From: Congeria kusceri
Lineage: Eukaryota > Mollusca > Bivalvia > Myida > Dreissenidae
DNA length: 64,000 bases
Assembly: GCA_027627225.1 (NCBI GenBank)
Contig: CM051032.1
Coordinates: forward strand, 63,810,637-63,874,636
Direction of reading: 5' to 3'
Positions 10,490-23,000 of the stretch are shown here, in pieces. Position 1 is the stretch's first letter, and every line of letters begins with the position of its first letter. The notes beneath the pieces were generated by a model. It was not told the origin of the DNA and did not search any database. It was given only the letters and a program-made list of their open reading frames with translations. The position numbers and the translations under genes are program-made.

Positions 10490-11270
10490 TCAATTCTATT
10501 AACGTTCTAGCAGAATCCCCCTTTGCATGTATAATACAAAATCAATTAAGGAGAAAATTAAGTAGAGTAACTTTTTTATTTAGAATTCACAACAAAATAT
10601 TAAACGATTAAACGTATAAAAAAAGTATATAAAATGATTGTAAACAAACAATTCACGACAAAACATGATATGTAACAAACCCAAAATAAACAGAAACAAT
10701 TGAAAATATGTTCTTAACAACATAAGTATTACTTCTATTTTTATTATACTGTAATTTGCTATCCATATTAATGACCTTGCGCGTGAACACAAACGTGTCC
10801 CTCAAGAAATGTTTAAAGTTTTGAATGGATTATCTTTCTGTATTTATAGCATACATGTACAATATACAGTTTTTCAGATAAATTTATAATAAAGGATACT
10901 AGAACTGCTTAAATTAAAAAATAAAGGGATATTGACCCTTTCATTGGCAAAACTTATCAAACATATATTATACAAGTTTAAAGATTTTAAAGTATTAAAA
11001 GAACTATTGCTATTCAATTAATATGTACTTAATTTTGATCAATATACTGTGATCAACTGATTGTCAAGTTAAATATGTGTTGTTTCAAAATCAAACATGC
11101 TTTCTCTCAAGATTTTAATGCTTACTGGTACCCCCCATTTTTATAAAGTATTTTCAAAATTATTTAGGAGTATTTACTTCAATGCTTCTCTTATCTAGAG
11201 TACTGACATTATGTAATTTATTATATAATGTAAGCATTATTCCTATACACAGGCTTCAACTGTAAGCAAT
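10490..11270. other. Intergenic, nothing recognised
   Basis: AT-rich sequence with only short frames. No homology, motif or repeat was identified by eye. Confidence 0.5.
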
Positions 11271-11874
11271 GGGCCAATGTCATTACCGACGCTGCCAATA
11301 TAAGCAGTGTCGTAATATTATAACTGGGCCAATGTTATTACCCATGCTGCAAATATAAGCAGTGTCTCAATATTATAACTGGGCCAATGTCATTACCCAC
11401 GCTGCAAATATAAGCAGTGTCATAATATTATAACTGGGCCAATGTCATTACCCATGCTGCAAATATAAGCAGTGTCTCAACATTATAACTGGGCCAATGT
11501 CATTACCCATGCTGCAAATATAACCAGTGTCTCAACATTATAACTGGGCCAATGTCATTACCCATGCTGCAAATATAACCAGTGTATCAACATTATAACT
11601 GGGCCAATGTCATTACCCACGCTGCAAATATAAGCAGTGTCGTAATATTATAACTGGGCCAATGTCATTACCCATGCTGCAAATATAAGCAGTGTCTCAA
11701 TATTATAACTGGGCCAATGTCATTACCCACGCTGCAAATATAAGCAGTGTCGTAATATTATAACTGGGCCAATGTCATTACCCACGCTGCAAATATAAGC
11801 AGTGTCTCAATATTATAACTGGGCCAATGTCATTACCCATGCTGCAAATATAACCAGTGTCTCAATATTATAAC
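11271..11874. repeat. 55-bp minisatellite, 11 copies
   Basis: Eleven head-to-tail 55-bp units (604 of an expected 605 bases) begin GGGCCAATGTCATTACCCA and end ATTATAACT. Variant sites (ACGC or ATGC; CGTAAT, CTCAAT or CTCAAC; TAAGC or TAACC) tend to alternate between neighbouring units, suggesting dimer-by-dimer expansion. There are no unique spacers, so this is not a CRISPR-like array. Confidence 0.95.
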
Positions 11875-12227
11875 ACAAACATGATTTTTTTTGTAATATG
11901 TCAACCTTAACAAATTTTCTGAAAGATAATGTTTGAAATTTAAAACTTCAACACAAACAAGAAAAAAATCACAATACACAAGATTATACAAGTACATATT
12001 TCCCATTAAGTATGAAATGGATTTCACACACTGCAATTATCAAAGCCAATGAAATTTAACACTGTTAAAATATTAGAAATGCTTTATCTACAATGATTTC
12101 AAACTATTAAACATTAACAATTAAATGACTCAAAATGTTAACAAGTCAAACTCTGAATCCAGCAGAAAGAAACAGTTTATTTCAAGATAACTAAATATAT
12201 AATATATAATGTAAAGTATATTTATAC

Positions 12228-12366
12228 AATAATATACAGCAGAGCTGGGCCGGGCGTCTATAATCGGCCCGCTGCTGATGTAATGACCCGAGCGTCTATG
12301 GCCCGAGGGCAGTTATACAGCTAGGGCCGATTATTTACGCCCCGCCCAGCTCTGCCGTGTATTATC
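12228..12366. mobile_element. Short GC-rich foldback element
   Basis: The left arm (12228-12275, CAGAGCTGGGCCGGGCGTCT then ATAATCGGCCC) pairs with the right arm (12323-12366, GGGCCGATTATTTACGCCCC then GCCCAGCTCTGCC). Within the loop another pair, GACCCGAGCGTCTATGGCCC, partly repeats the arm word. It stands out as a GC island in AT-rich DNA. No coding capacity. Confidence 0.8.
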
Positions 12367-12379
12367 GTTTATAATACAT

Positions 12380-15300
12380 ATCATGTTGTCACATGAAAAG
12401 AATCAATCATGCAAGTTCCTTCATTACAAAATTTGTTAACAAAACCACCAAACCAACCTTTCATACTTTGATTTACATTCAACTAATTATGCAATACTGT
12501 GACGCAATTCAAACGAAGGACGTCATTTATAAACAGAAATACAATGACGAAACAAACCAGTTTTCGCTGGACTCTAAGGATTGTTGTGACAAAGATTGTC
12601 GTGTCTGCCTTTATTTTCAGTAAACATATCAAATAGTTTACCAAATCGTGCATGGATGAATTGAACAATTATTCTGAATGTTGAGTTTGTCAGTTGGATA
12701 AATATTTGGAGCGTTTAAGAATAAAATCAAACGTTCTGACCAGTCATTGCGATTTCGTAAATTGTGTTTCTGGCCAAAATGGTTCACAATTATTATTATG
12801 ATTGTTATAAATGAAGGCTTATGGATACAAGAACAAGGAATTGAAGTGTTAATCGATGGATTTTTTATTGTTAGAAGCAATGGATTGAAGTTGCCATTGA
12901 GTAAAAGTTGCCGATTTGTTCAATTTTGTTCAGTGATAGCCTACTTTTCATGAAACTCAAAGATGCCTGTAAATCATATATAATTTTTAAATCAATTTAA
13001 CTACAAACTTTCGTTAATATTCAGTAGTTGCATTATCGGATAAAACCGTTTGATTTTGACTAACGTTACGCGACATTCGTTGTCGTTGACGTCTCTTCGA
13101 TTATCGAAAAAATCGGCCGCGACCAATTATATTATATCGGCTCAGCGGAGCCAAGTAACGGCCCGTAATCGACTTCAATTTGTTACTATTTTTAGTAACA
13201 ATATGTATTATATACACGTACAAGCTAAATACTTTACAATTTCATCACAGCAACGTGGGAATAATTTTGTAACGTTCACATGAATCTTCTGCACTTCATC
13301 TCAATAACAATATTTGTGTAGCATAACAATGGCAGATTTCTCATATCAAATATTTTTACCAAGCATACCAACTTGACAAAATAACAACATCAAATAGAAA
13401 ACATAAACAACAATGGCACGCACTGTAATAATGACAGAGTTCCCATTACCTAATATTTTTACCAAGCACACTAAACAGACACAATAACGACATGAAATAG
13501 AAAAACATGAAAAACAATGTAGGAAACCCTTATAATTCTTTAAATGAGGCCTTCACCTCAGCTCGTTATGCATGTTTACAGTGCTCGAGATAAGTTTTGG
13601 TGTAGAGGGTAAACGTACACTTGATCCTGAATTTATGGTGGTAAATTTACATTCAGTCCAAAATGTATGGGTAAAATTATGCAATTCAGACAGTAATTCA
13701 TTGGTAAGTGCAAAAACAATGTATGGAGTACCGGGTAAACACAAATAATGTAACAGACGTTCCAAGGAGATAATACAAATTAATGTAGAGCTATTAAATA
13801 AGGAATTATTTACATATTCACACTGACATTCAATGTCGAATGTTATGATTGGGACTGTTTTTCGTTTCCATGTGTACACAGACATTTGAAATTGTGTGCG
13901 TAAATGTACACCCTAATTTTTTTTTTTTTTGGCATATCTTAAAGATTTTCCATGCATAAAGTATGCATGTACAATCCCTATCTTTACAGAACATTGGGGA
14001 ATCAAAGGTTGCCTTTCTGCAAATTCTCACAGATTTGTTATACTTCAGGGTGCATATTAATAAAGATTCTTAGCCTATTCTTAACTTAAGTTGAAAATGA
14101 AAAAAGTCAAAATTTTTAGTGGTGTTTTAAACAATACGCTGTGGCTGTTTTGTTTTCTCATTATCAATGGGAGATTTTTACTTGACAACTAAATAGGATT
14201 TGGTGGATACATGGTCGTTATTCACAAAGCTCCTAAGGGAAATCTTAACATAAGTAGCACTTAAGTGAAAATTCCAGATCAAATTTTTCTATGTGAAATC
14301 CATTTTTTTTGTTCACAAAAGGGTAAAATACTACACATCTGAGCAATATTAACTAGTTTAAAACAATAAGTTACGGCATTATTTGTTAAATGCCCCCTTA
14401 AAATTGCAACTTAAGGTCCAAAATTGGTCCCACAGTTCAGAGTATCTAAAGTGTGAAAGGAGATGCATCTCAAATTCACACATAATCCAACTTCCGGGCT
14501 GAAAGAACTACTAAACTTAGAAATATTGTGACAGCATATAAAGGCTTTAGACCTTGTATCCATGTAAAATTGCGAGGAAAATAGGTACAGGTATACAGAA
14601 ACTCTTCAATTATGCATCCATATTAAAATAGGTTATCAAAATTTCATGATTGTACAAATCAAAACGAATGAATCATAAGTAAATAAATTACATAGCAAAA
14701 ATATTTACAACATTGCAACAGTAATAACATTAACAACACAAATGTGTGGACAATTTATGAGTTATAAACTTGAAAGTAACAACAACAACAACAGCAACAG
14801 TATACCTTGTCAAATCTTGATAATCGACAAAACAACAAAAGTTACACAAAATGAGATTCATAAGAAAATGTTTTTTAATGAAATAAAAAACACTTTCATG
14901 CTTTAAGCGTTGTATGAAAACATGCCCGAAAAAATACCAAGAAATAATCTCAAAGATATGCAGATTACATGGTTTTTGGGAAGAATCTATCATGACTTCA
15001 CATTTTTAAGTGCAAATAGATCTGCATGTATATTAGAAGTTAACATTCATTATTTTCCTAGTGATTATAAAACATAAATTATTTGTAAAATAACAATTAA
15101 AATTAATTATTTCTGCACAATATCGCATCAGATGGACAAAAATAATTAAGTCTATGTTTTCAAAATACAAAAATGTTCTGAGCTTTAATAATTTGTAGGT
15201 ATAAAAAAACTGTATACAAAAACCACCAATAATTTGAGCAGAACTACTCATAAATAGATAATATATGAAAGATGTAATTGAGAATTTGGAAAAAAAGTGT

Positions 15301-15460
15301 TTCTGTTCTTATTTCTACTTTACATGTTTATATATAAGAACTCATTTGTGATTGGAACAAAATAAACCATATAAATTAAATGGAATTTTAATTTTTATCG
15401 ATGAACTGAGAGCTTTAAAATGAATTTGTCAATTAGATGGCACTACACATATAAAGTAAA
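12380..15460. other. Intergenic, low-complexity and decayed repeats, no gene
   Basis: No convincing ORF. A stretch at about 14215-14470 (TTCACAAAGCTCCTAAGGGAAATCTTAA and following) resembles the 'ATATTCGGAAAAATCTTAAG' repeat at 23985-24430. CAACAACAACAACAG at 14779 is a short microsatellite. Nothing else is supported. Confidence 0.5.
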
Positions 15461-15464
15461 TTTA

Positions 15465-16466
15465 ACTAGAATTGTCACATGAGTGACGGATATACCCCCA
15501 CAATATGGCCTTGTAACAAAACTATGGCATCCATTCGAAAGAAATGGACAGATCGAGAATGCTTTAATTTGAGAATGGTCAACAGTGTGTTTGGAATAAT
15601 TTAATTTCAATAGGAGCCATAACTCTGTCAACATTTAGTGGTTTGTAAACAAAGTTGAACTTGATCCGTATTTTATGATGTTACACCTATTTACCAAAAA
15701 TAATTTAAATACGTGACGCCTTTCACGAGTTATTGTCCATGTTTTTCGGGAATTTAAGTCAAAAGGGGCCATAACTGTGTCAAAATTTAGTGGTTTGTAA
15801 CCAAATTAAAACTTGACCTGTATTTTATGATGCTACACATGTGTACCAATAATTATTGAAATATGTCAAGCCATTGTTGAGTTATCGTTAGGAAACTATG
15901 TTTTTAGGGAATTTAAATCAAATAAAGGGCCATAACTGTGTCAAAACTTAGTGGTTTGTAACCAAAGTCGAACTTGACCCATATTTTATGATGCTACACA
16001 TGTATACCAATAATTATTTGAATATGTCAAGCCATTCTTGAGTTATCGTCCAGAAATCATGTTTTTAGGGAATTTTAAGTTGAAAAGGGGCCATAACTCT
16101 GTCAAAATTTAGTGGTTTGTAACCAACATCGAACTTCACCTGTATTCTATGATGTTACACATGTGCACCTAAAATTATTTGACTATGCCAATTCTTTCTT
16201 GAGTCATCATCTGGAAACCATGTTTTTAGGGAATTTTTAAGTCAAAAAGGGGCCATAACTCTGTCAAAATTTAGCGGTTTGTAACCAACATCGAATATGA
16301 CCTGTATTCTATGTTGTTACACATGTGCACCAAAAATTATTTGAATATGTCAAGCCTTTCTTGAAGTATCATCCGGAAACGAAAAACCAACAGACCGACG
16401 GACCGACAGACTGACAAGCTCACTCCTATATAACCCCCCTAAACTTCGTTTGTGGGGGTATAATTA
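15465..16466. repeat. Composite dispersed repeat with about five 150-bp 'GGGGCCATAACTCTGTCAAAATTTAG' monomers
   Basis: The element opens with TTGTCACATGAGTGACGGATAT and contains about five monomers, each with GGGCCATAACT.TGTCAAA, TTTAG.GGTTTGTAACCAA, a TGTATT.TATGATG.TACACATG block and a CATGTTTTTAGGGAATTTAA block. It closes with GACCGACGGACCGACAGAC followed by a hairpin (ACCCCCCTAAAC / GTTTGTGGGGGT). It sits just downstream of the ABCA stop codon. Confidence 0.85.
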
Positions 16467-16888
16467 AAGCTTTGAAATGCAAGAATACTTATTAAATACA
16501 GATAACAGACAAAAAATCAATTACCAAATATGAGTTAAGAAAGTTAAGTTAAGTTGTCCATAATCATTAAACAAAACAACAAAAAACTTAAAAATCACAA
16601 GGCAATATCAAACAACATAGAACATAATATCAATGAAGTCAATATTTCAAGTTAAAGGCAATCAATAATTGAAAACTCATTATTTTATCCATGTTGGTGG
16701 TCAATAAGTAGTGTCTCCTTTGTATGAAAACTTATTTTCACATGAGAATATCAAACAAACAAAATATGAATGGAATTGATAATTTTAGTACCAGTAACAA
16801 TATCTAAGTCATCAGTTAACCAATACATGTGCATATAATGCTCCAAAAGTAGAATCTCGTTTCCATGGAAAGTAATTTATTTTACAAG

Positions 16889-17017
16889 TTACACCTCAGG
16901 ATCCGGCATTCGGTCGTCCTCAAATCTCGTAACTGGACGACCGCTTCTCTGAGTTGATGCAATGCTCACTTCGTCGTCACGGTAATCTTCCTCGTAAGCG
17001 TTCACTCCACTGCCAAC
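16889..17017 (-). CDS. ABCA1-like: ABCA exon 20 (last): C-terminal tail and stop
   Basis: 43 codons including TAA at 16889-16891. The acceptor is CAG at 17018-17020, phase 0. The tail is acidic then basic (YEEDYRDDE ... RPVTRFEDD) and ends DPEV. Vertebrate ABCA1 ends in a class I PDZ ligand; this tail has a terminal Val but Pro at -2, so it does not match that class. A possible AATAAA lies on the minus strand at 16876-16881, too close to the stop to be trusted alone. Confidence 0.85.
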   Translation of the reverse strand, partial: VGSGVNAYEEDYRDDEVSIASTQRSGRPVTRFEDDRMPDPEV

Positions 17018-20000
17018 CTGTGAACATGTGAATAGTTCTGAACACTGAGACACACTGATTATTCCAAAGTTGTATCAATTGGGCATCTTAGCAAAGAAGA
17101 AAAGCACAATGTCCATGATAAATGCACGACTACTGCATTTGGTCTATTCGTTCTGCATTATACAGCAGAAACCATTTTTCTATTTGTAGTATGGTAACCT
17201 TGATCTGTACCCGACCCATCCCATATGCAATCCCAAGTGAAGTCTATATATATATATTAAGGTATCTTTATATATAGTTTTCTTGTAATAGCTCTATTCG
17301 TTCTCAATTGTGGAGTGGAAACTGTTATTCTATTTATAGAAAAAGTGACCTTGACCCCTCCCACCTCATATGCAATGCCTTGCAAGGTCTTGCTATACAG
17401 TATCTACAAAATTATTGTAGAATAGTCAAGCTAAAAATAAGTAATTATAAGTATCTCCACCTGGTAGGGCATGCTGATGATTGGAGCATCATGCCCTTGA
17501 TAGACTGGTTTCACAGGCCTGGCAGACGTTGGTTGCTTTTTGAGGTCCACAAAATGCAGACTGTCCCCATCCCCGGCAACAGCTGGGTTGTCGTGGTAAC
17601 TGTGGTTGCTATGGCGATGTTCATTCCTGATCAGCTCCACAGTGCTTCCCGCCAGACTCTGTCCTTCTGCTTCAGTGGTAGTGGGCTTTACTGCAAAATT
17701 AAAGGCAAAAACACGGATAGAAAGTCAGGTTAATAGATGGTGAACAATAAACAGTTACAATATTATGCCTTTAAATACTTAAACAATTGTTATTTAATGA
17801 TTTTGTATGCAAGCTTCCTGGTGCAAGGTTAGCAATTTGGGTTTGAAGTTACTATGCCATTATTACAAAATGTTTAAGTCACAATTTGAAGATATTATTT
17901 CAAGTTATTAAGTTGTAATTGTGAGATGAAAAAACAAATTTTCAATATACAGATTATTAAGTCCTATTACGGCATAATAACTTGTAATTATGAGTTACTA
18001 AGACATAATGACAAGATAGGAAAGACGTTATTACGAGTTCATAAGTCATAGTTATTAGTAAATATAGTTATTACGTTGTAATTACAAGATAAAATTTTAT
18101 ACCAGGAACCAGGAAGTTTTCATAGTTTTGTTTAATCACGAGTTATTATGATTTTTTTTTTCGGCGTAGCTGTCTAAGATCACTTTTTACATAGATTTCT
18201 TGCGATAATTATGCAGCGGGAAATTTAATTGCCAATAGAATTGGGCAAATTTTCAAATTTTAGGGAATGCAGACTTACAACAATGGTTTAATGTACACCA
18301 ATAACTGTTGCATACTTTTGAGGATTAAATTGACATAATTGTTTACATTTATAAGCGGTTAACATTAATTTATAAACATATCTTTGACATACACTCTAGA
18401 ACTGAACATAATTATGAACAATTTTACTCATTGTATATCATGATCAGAATGTTATATTCATGCACATAATGAAATGATTATTTTGTTAAGCCTACATAAT
18501 CGGCGCGCTCTATAAATAGCAATTACAATGCTACAATTCACGGGCAGGACAGTCGGTCACAACATACAATGTTGCCTGTTGAGCTCGCATCACGTCTGCC
18601 TGTCAATAGTGTTAAGGTTTCTTGTGACAAGCACAAAATATAAAGAGGTAGATTTCTGGAATTTCTTTGATTCACAAGCAAAAATATATGAGCACAGGCT
18701 GATCCAGGAAGGCACTTTCAGCCTGCAGTGGATTTAGCGTTAGAAGAGACTTCCTTGAAACTATATTTTATTTAATACAGACTCGTTTATCCTACAACAA
18801 CGGGTATACTGGTGAATGAGTATTAATTCATTAACTTACTATAGTTTTTTCTAACTTTCAATGTAAACATTTGTACGCTGAGGATTGAAATCAAAACAGT
18901 AGATCCGCTAAATAAAGCTTTACAGAGAAATTTGTTTAAGTTAACACCAGAACAATGTACAAACAAAGAAGAAAACACGATTACTGACCAACAAGTTGTA
19001 GTTGAATGCTTATTTTTATTCTTTTTGTTTTTAATAAAACATCTTTTTTTTTAAGTGTCCGGATTTAGGTACTCTTCAGCTGTATTTTGATAGGTGTTAC
19101 AGGCCTTTTTTAAACACATCATACTGTTACTTTAAGATAGCAATTCCCTCTAAGATTTTGACCAAAGCTTAATATAAAACCCAGCTTAATATGTTTAGCT
19201 TTTTATTTCCGTTTGATTCTATTATCCTGAGAAAGCGTCCAAAAAAACAGCAAAAGTGTCCGGATTTAGGTACTGCACCAGTCTTCAGTTTTGAATTAGG
19301 ATAATGAGAATTGTGCACGCGCCAACTATCGGTCTGACTCATCGAGATGCTGTATAAACATGTGCTATAATTTTTTACTGCGCAGTAAAAAATATTTCTC
19401 TCTTAATACACATTTCAGAACATTAGTTTTTCTCAACATTTATTTCATTTTTTTTAAAAATACACTAACTTCCTTAGAATAAATGGATTGTTTTACACAA
19501 TATCTTTGTGCATAATCCTACAGTCCCCCTTAAATATTTATTGTCAAAATTACCCAGATTTGCCATGTCTGCTGGCAGTTCTTCCAACTCATCATCCGCA
19601 AGGTCCGTCTGCATCTTAGCAAAGTTAATAAACACCTGAAATATACACACCATTTTACGTAGTTATGTGTAGAGTATAAATGGTCATTTGTACATTAAAA
19701 TGACAGAAGGTAGTTATAGGTAATGGTGTATAGTATTTATATATTACCATAACAGTTTTTAAAGTGTATGCAATTAAATATAAAAAAAAGTTCAGAGAAA
19801 ATGTATGCATGAAAAAAGTAATGTATTTAGTGGCATGTCTTGTTTTATTTTTAAGTTTAAACATTTATGTAGACCAAAATAGAAACAAGGAAACTGTAAG
19901 AATCTCATTTAACTTTGAGATCTACATGCTGACATCATTGATATTGTAGCAAAAACACTGCCCCTAATAAAACACAATGAAAACTTATTGGTTTAGGATA

Positions 20001-23000
20001 CCTGTTGAAATGGTATCAAACAACAATTACTATCTTTAACTGAATCGTGAAGGCAAACGATATAGAGGATATTTGTTGATTTCGGTGTAAGATCGTATTT
20101 TATTTCACAAGTGTTCATAGAAAATGATACTTCTACGAGTGGTGCAGTCACGAGTGAAAATATCTATTTTCTATGATCACGAGTGAAAAAAAACGATCTT
20201 ACACCAAAATCAACAAATTTTCTTTTTATTTTATGCTTTTGGACAATAAATCGATCTAAATAAAATTGCGCGAGATAAGCTTAAACGTCACAAGTTCGCG
20301 TATTCTGACGTCATAAAAATGACGTCATAGATGATTCCAAAAATGTCACTCGATAGTATGGTGGGAAAAAAGTGCCATTATTGTGAGTCGTTGTCGCTAA
20401 ATTATAATTGTGTTGAATTTTATAATGTGTTTTATGTAAACACATGCATGTACATACTGTTCTTGTATATAAATTTGCCAAGGGTTGTAAACCACTACTT
20501 GTAGATCGATGCTATTTCTAGAAAAATAGTCTATTTTATGTTATATTTTCACTGCAGTAAAAATATAAAATCTTATATTTTCACTGCTCGAACAGTGAAT
20601 ATATAACATTTTGTTCCACCAATAAAATTTGATATTTCACTGAAAAGCATATAATAATTTGTATTAATCTATAAAAAAAATGGTAACAAACAACAATTAC
20701 ACTCTTTAACTAAATCTTGAACACAAACATTTTTTTTAATCTTTGAAGAAATTGTATGGGAACATCAATTACATTCTTTTACCAAATCGTGAATACAAAC
20801 TAATTTGGTTAAAAATAATGCTGAAATGGTTATATACAACACTTACTGATACAATCTTTAACCAAATCGTGAATGCAACTAATCTGTTTAAAATCTTACA
20901 CTCTTTAACCAAATTGCGAATACCACATCTCTTTTTAAAATATTACACTCTTTAACCAAATTAAAAATGCAAATTGCTTTGTTTAAAATCTTCCACTCCT
21001 ACCAAATTGTGAATTCAAACTACTTTGTTTAAAATTGTACAGTCTTTAATCAAATCATGAATGCCGACTATTTTGTTTAAAACCTTACATTCTTTAACCA
21101 AAGAGTGAATACAAACTGCTTTGTTTAAAATCTTACACTCTTTCACCCAATTGTAAATTCAAACTACTTTGTTTAAAACCTTACACTCTCTAACCTAAGA
21201 GTTAATACAAACTGCTTTGTTTAAAATCTTACACTCTTTCACCCAATTGTAAATTTAAACTACTTTGTTTAAAACCTTACACTCTCTAACCTAAGAGTTA
21301 ATACAAACTGCTTTGTTTAAAATCTTTTTATGAATTAAAACTACTATGTTTAAAACCTTACACTCCCTAACCTAAGAGTTAATACAAACTACTTTGTTTA
21401 AAACCTTACACTCTCTAACCTAAGAGTTAATACAAACTGCTTTGTTTAAAATCTTACACTCTCTAACCTAAGAGTTAATACAAACTACTTTGTTTAAAAC
21501 CTTACACTCTCTAACCTAAGAGTTAATACAAACTACTTTGTTTAAAACCTTACACTCTCTAACCTAAGAGTTAATACAAACTACTATGTTTAAAACCTTA
21601 CACTCTCTAACCTAAGAGTTAATACAAACTACTATGTTTAAAACCTTACACTCCCTAACCTAAGAGTTAATACAAACTACTTTGTTTAAAACCTTACACT
21701 CTCTAACCTAAGAGTTAATACAAACTACTTTGTTTAAAACCTTACACCCCCTAACCTAAGAGTTACTACAAACTGCTTTGTTTAAAATCTTACACTCTTT
21801 CACCCAATTTTTATGAAATCAAACTACTTTGTTTAAAATCTTACTCTATTGAAGCATCTCTTGAATACAAACTACTTTGATTACTGGTAATATCTTACAC
21901 TCTCTTACCATATCGTGAATACAATCAATACCTGGTCCAGTGTGGTCTGTGACACAGAGTAATCTTCGATCTGCAGTCGTTCTCGGATCGCCTCAATCTG
22001 ACCGAACAACGTTGACAGTTTTATGTCGGAGACGAGCTGGTACTGCAGCATGTTGTGGTGCTTCTCCTTCAGCACCGCCCCCTGGAACTCAGTGTTGAAG
22101 AAGTCCATCACAGGGTCCATGTTGGGGAATTCCCCGGAGACCCGGATTATCACAGTGTAGCCATCACCGAACCTGAAATGGTTGGTCAATGGTGAGGAAT
22201 ATTTGGGGTCAATATTGCAAATTCAGACTGTCTTTGCCAATTTTTTGCCAGGGTCACCAACACAAAAAACAACAACATAAAACAGTTATATTATATGCAA
22301 ATATTAGCCCAAAGTCCCTAATACATGTGTGTAGTATTTTTGTATCAAGTGCAGAGGATTCTCTCCCACATGGCCATTGCCCCGAGAAGACTTATTAGTT
22401 GGGTTATGGGGGATCATTTAAGGTACAGGACACGCCCCGTTAACAGGGGCAACCCAGGATGATTTAGTGCCCGATGTGAAGCACCTAATACACTGCACCT
22501 CGATTAAACATCTGATGCAAAAATGAGTTAGTGGGTTAGGGTGTATCAGGGGCTCGAACCTGCGACCCCTGGATTGTGAAGCCAGTGCGTTACCACTAGA
22601 CCACGGATCCGCCACTCCCTAATACATGCACATAGGAAAACTTTGCATAACTTGGCACATCAATATGTATTTAATTATATCTGACACAGGGGTTTGCTAG
22701 ATGAACCATTATACTCTTTCATATGGCATGCAATAAGAAAATACGCCATATTATGCAACATGTATATTAACAAGTGTATTAATATCATGTAATTGTCACA
22801 CAAATAATCAAAAGCATAGTTATTTGAACATTTATTTTGAATTATTTTCAACTTAAGTTAAAGGCACCCGTTCACAGATTGGCAAATTGACAATTTTCAA
22901 AAATTTTGTCATAGATCCCAAAGAGGAAAATACATTTTATATAAACAAGCAAAATAACACTACTGACAAAGAAATATATTGGAAATATGGTGTTGTTTCT

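Noticed and set aside
11271..11874. CRISPR-like regular array
   Set aside because: Units are contiguous with no unique spacers, and the window is clearly eukaryotic. The same applies to 23107-23587.
13050..13283. Short ORF near CGGCTCAGCGGAGCC
   Set aside because: No domain, no signal peptide, and no splice-consistent extension.
18528..18737. 69-codon plus-strand ORF
   Set aside because: Its second half lies in a dispersed repeat fragment and the first half shows no recognisable features.
22540..22615. Functional tRNA gene on the minus strand
   Set aside because: A and B boxes are good, but the sequence continues into a SINE body and is flanked by target duplications, and no closing acceptor stem is seen.
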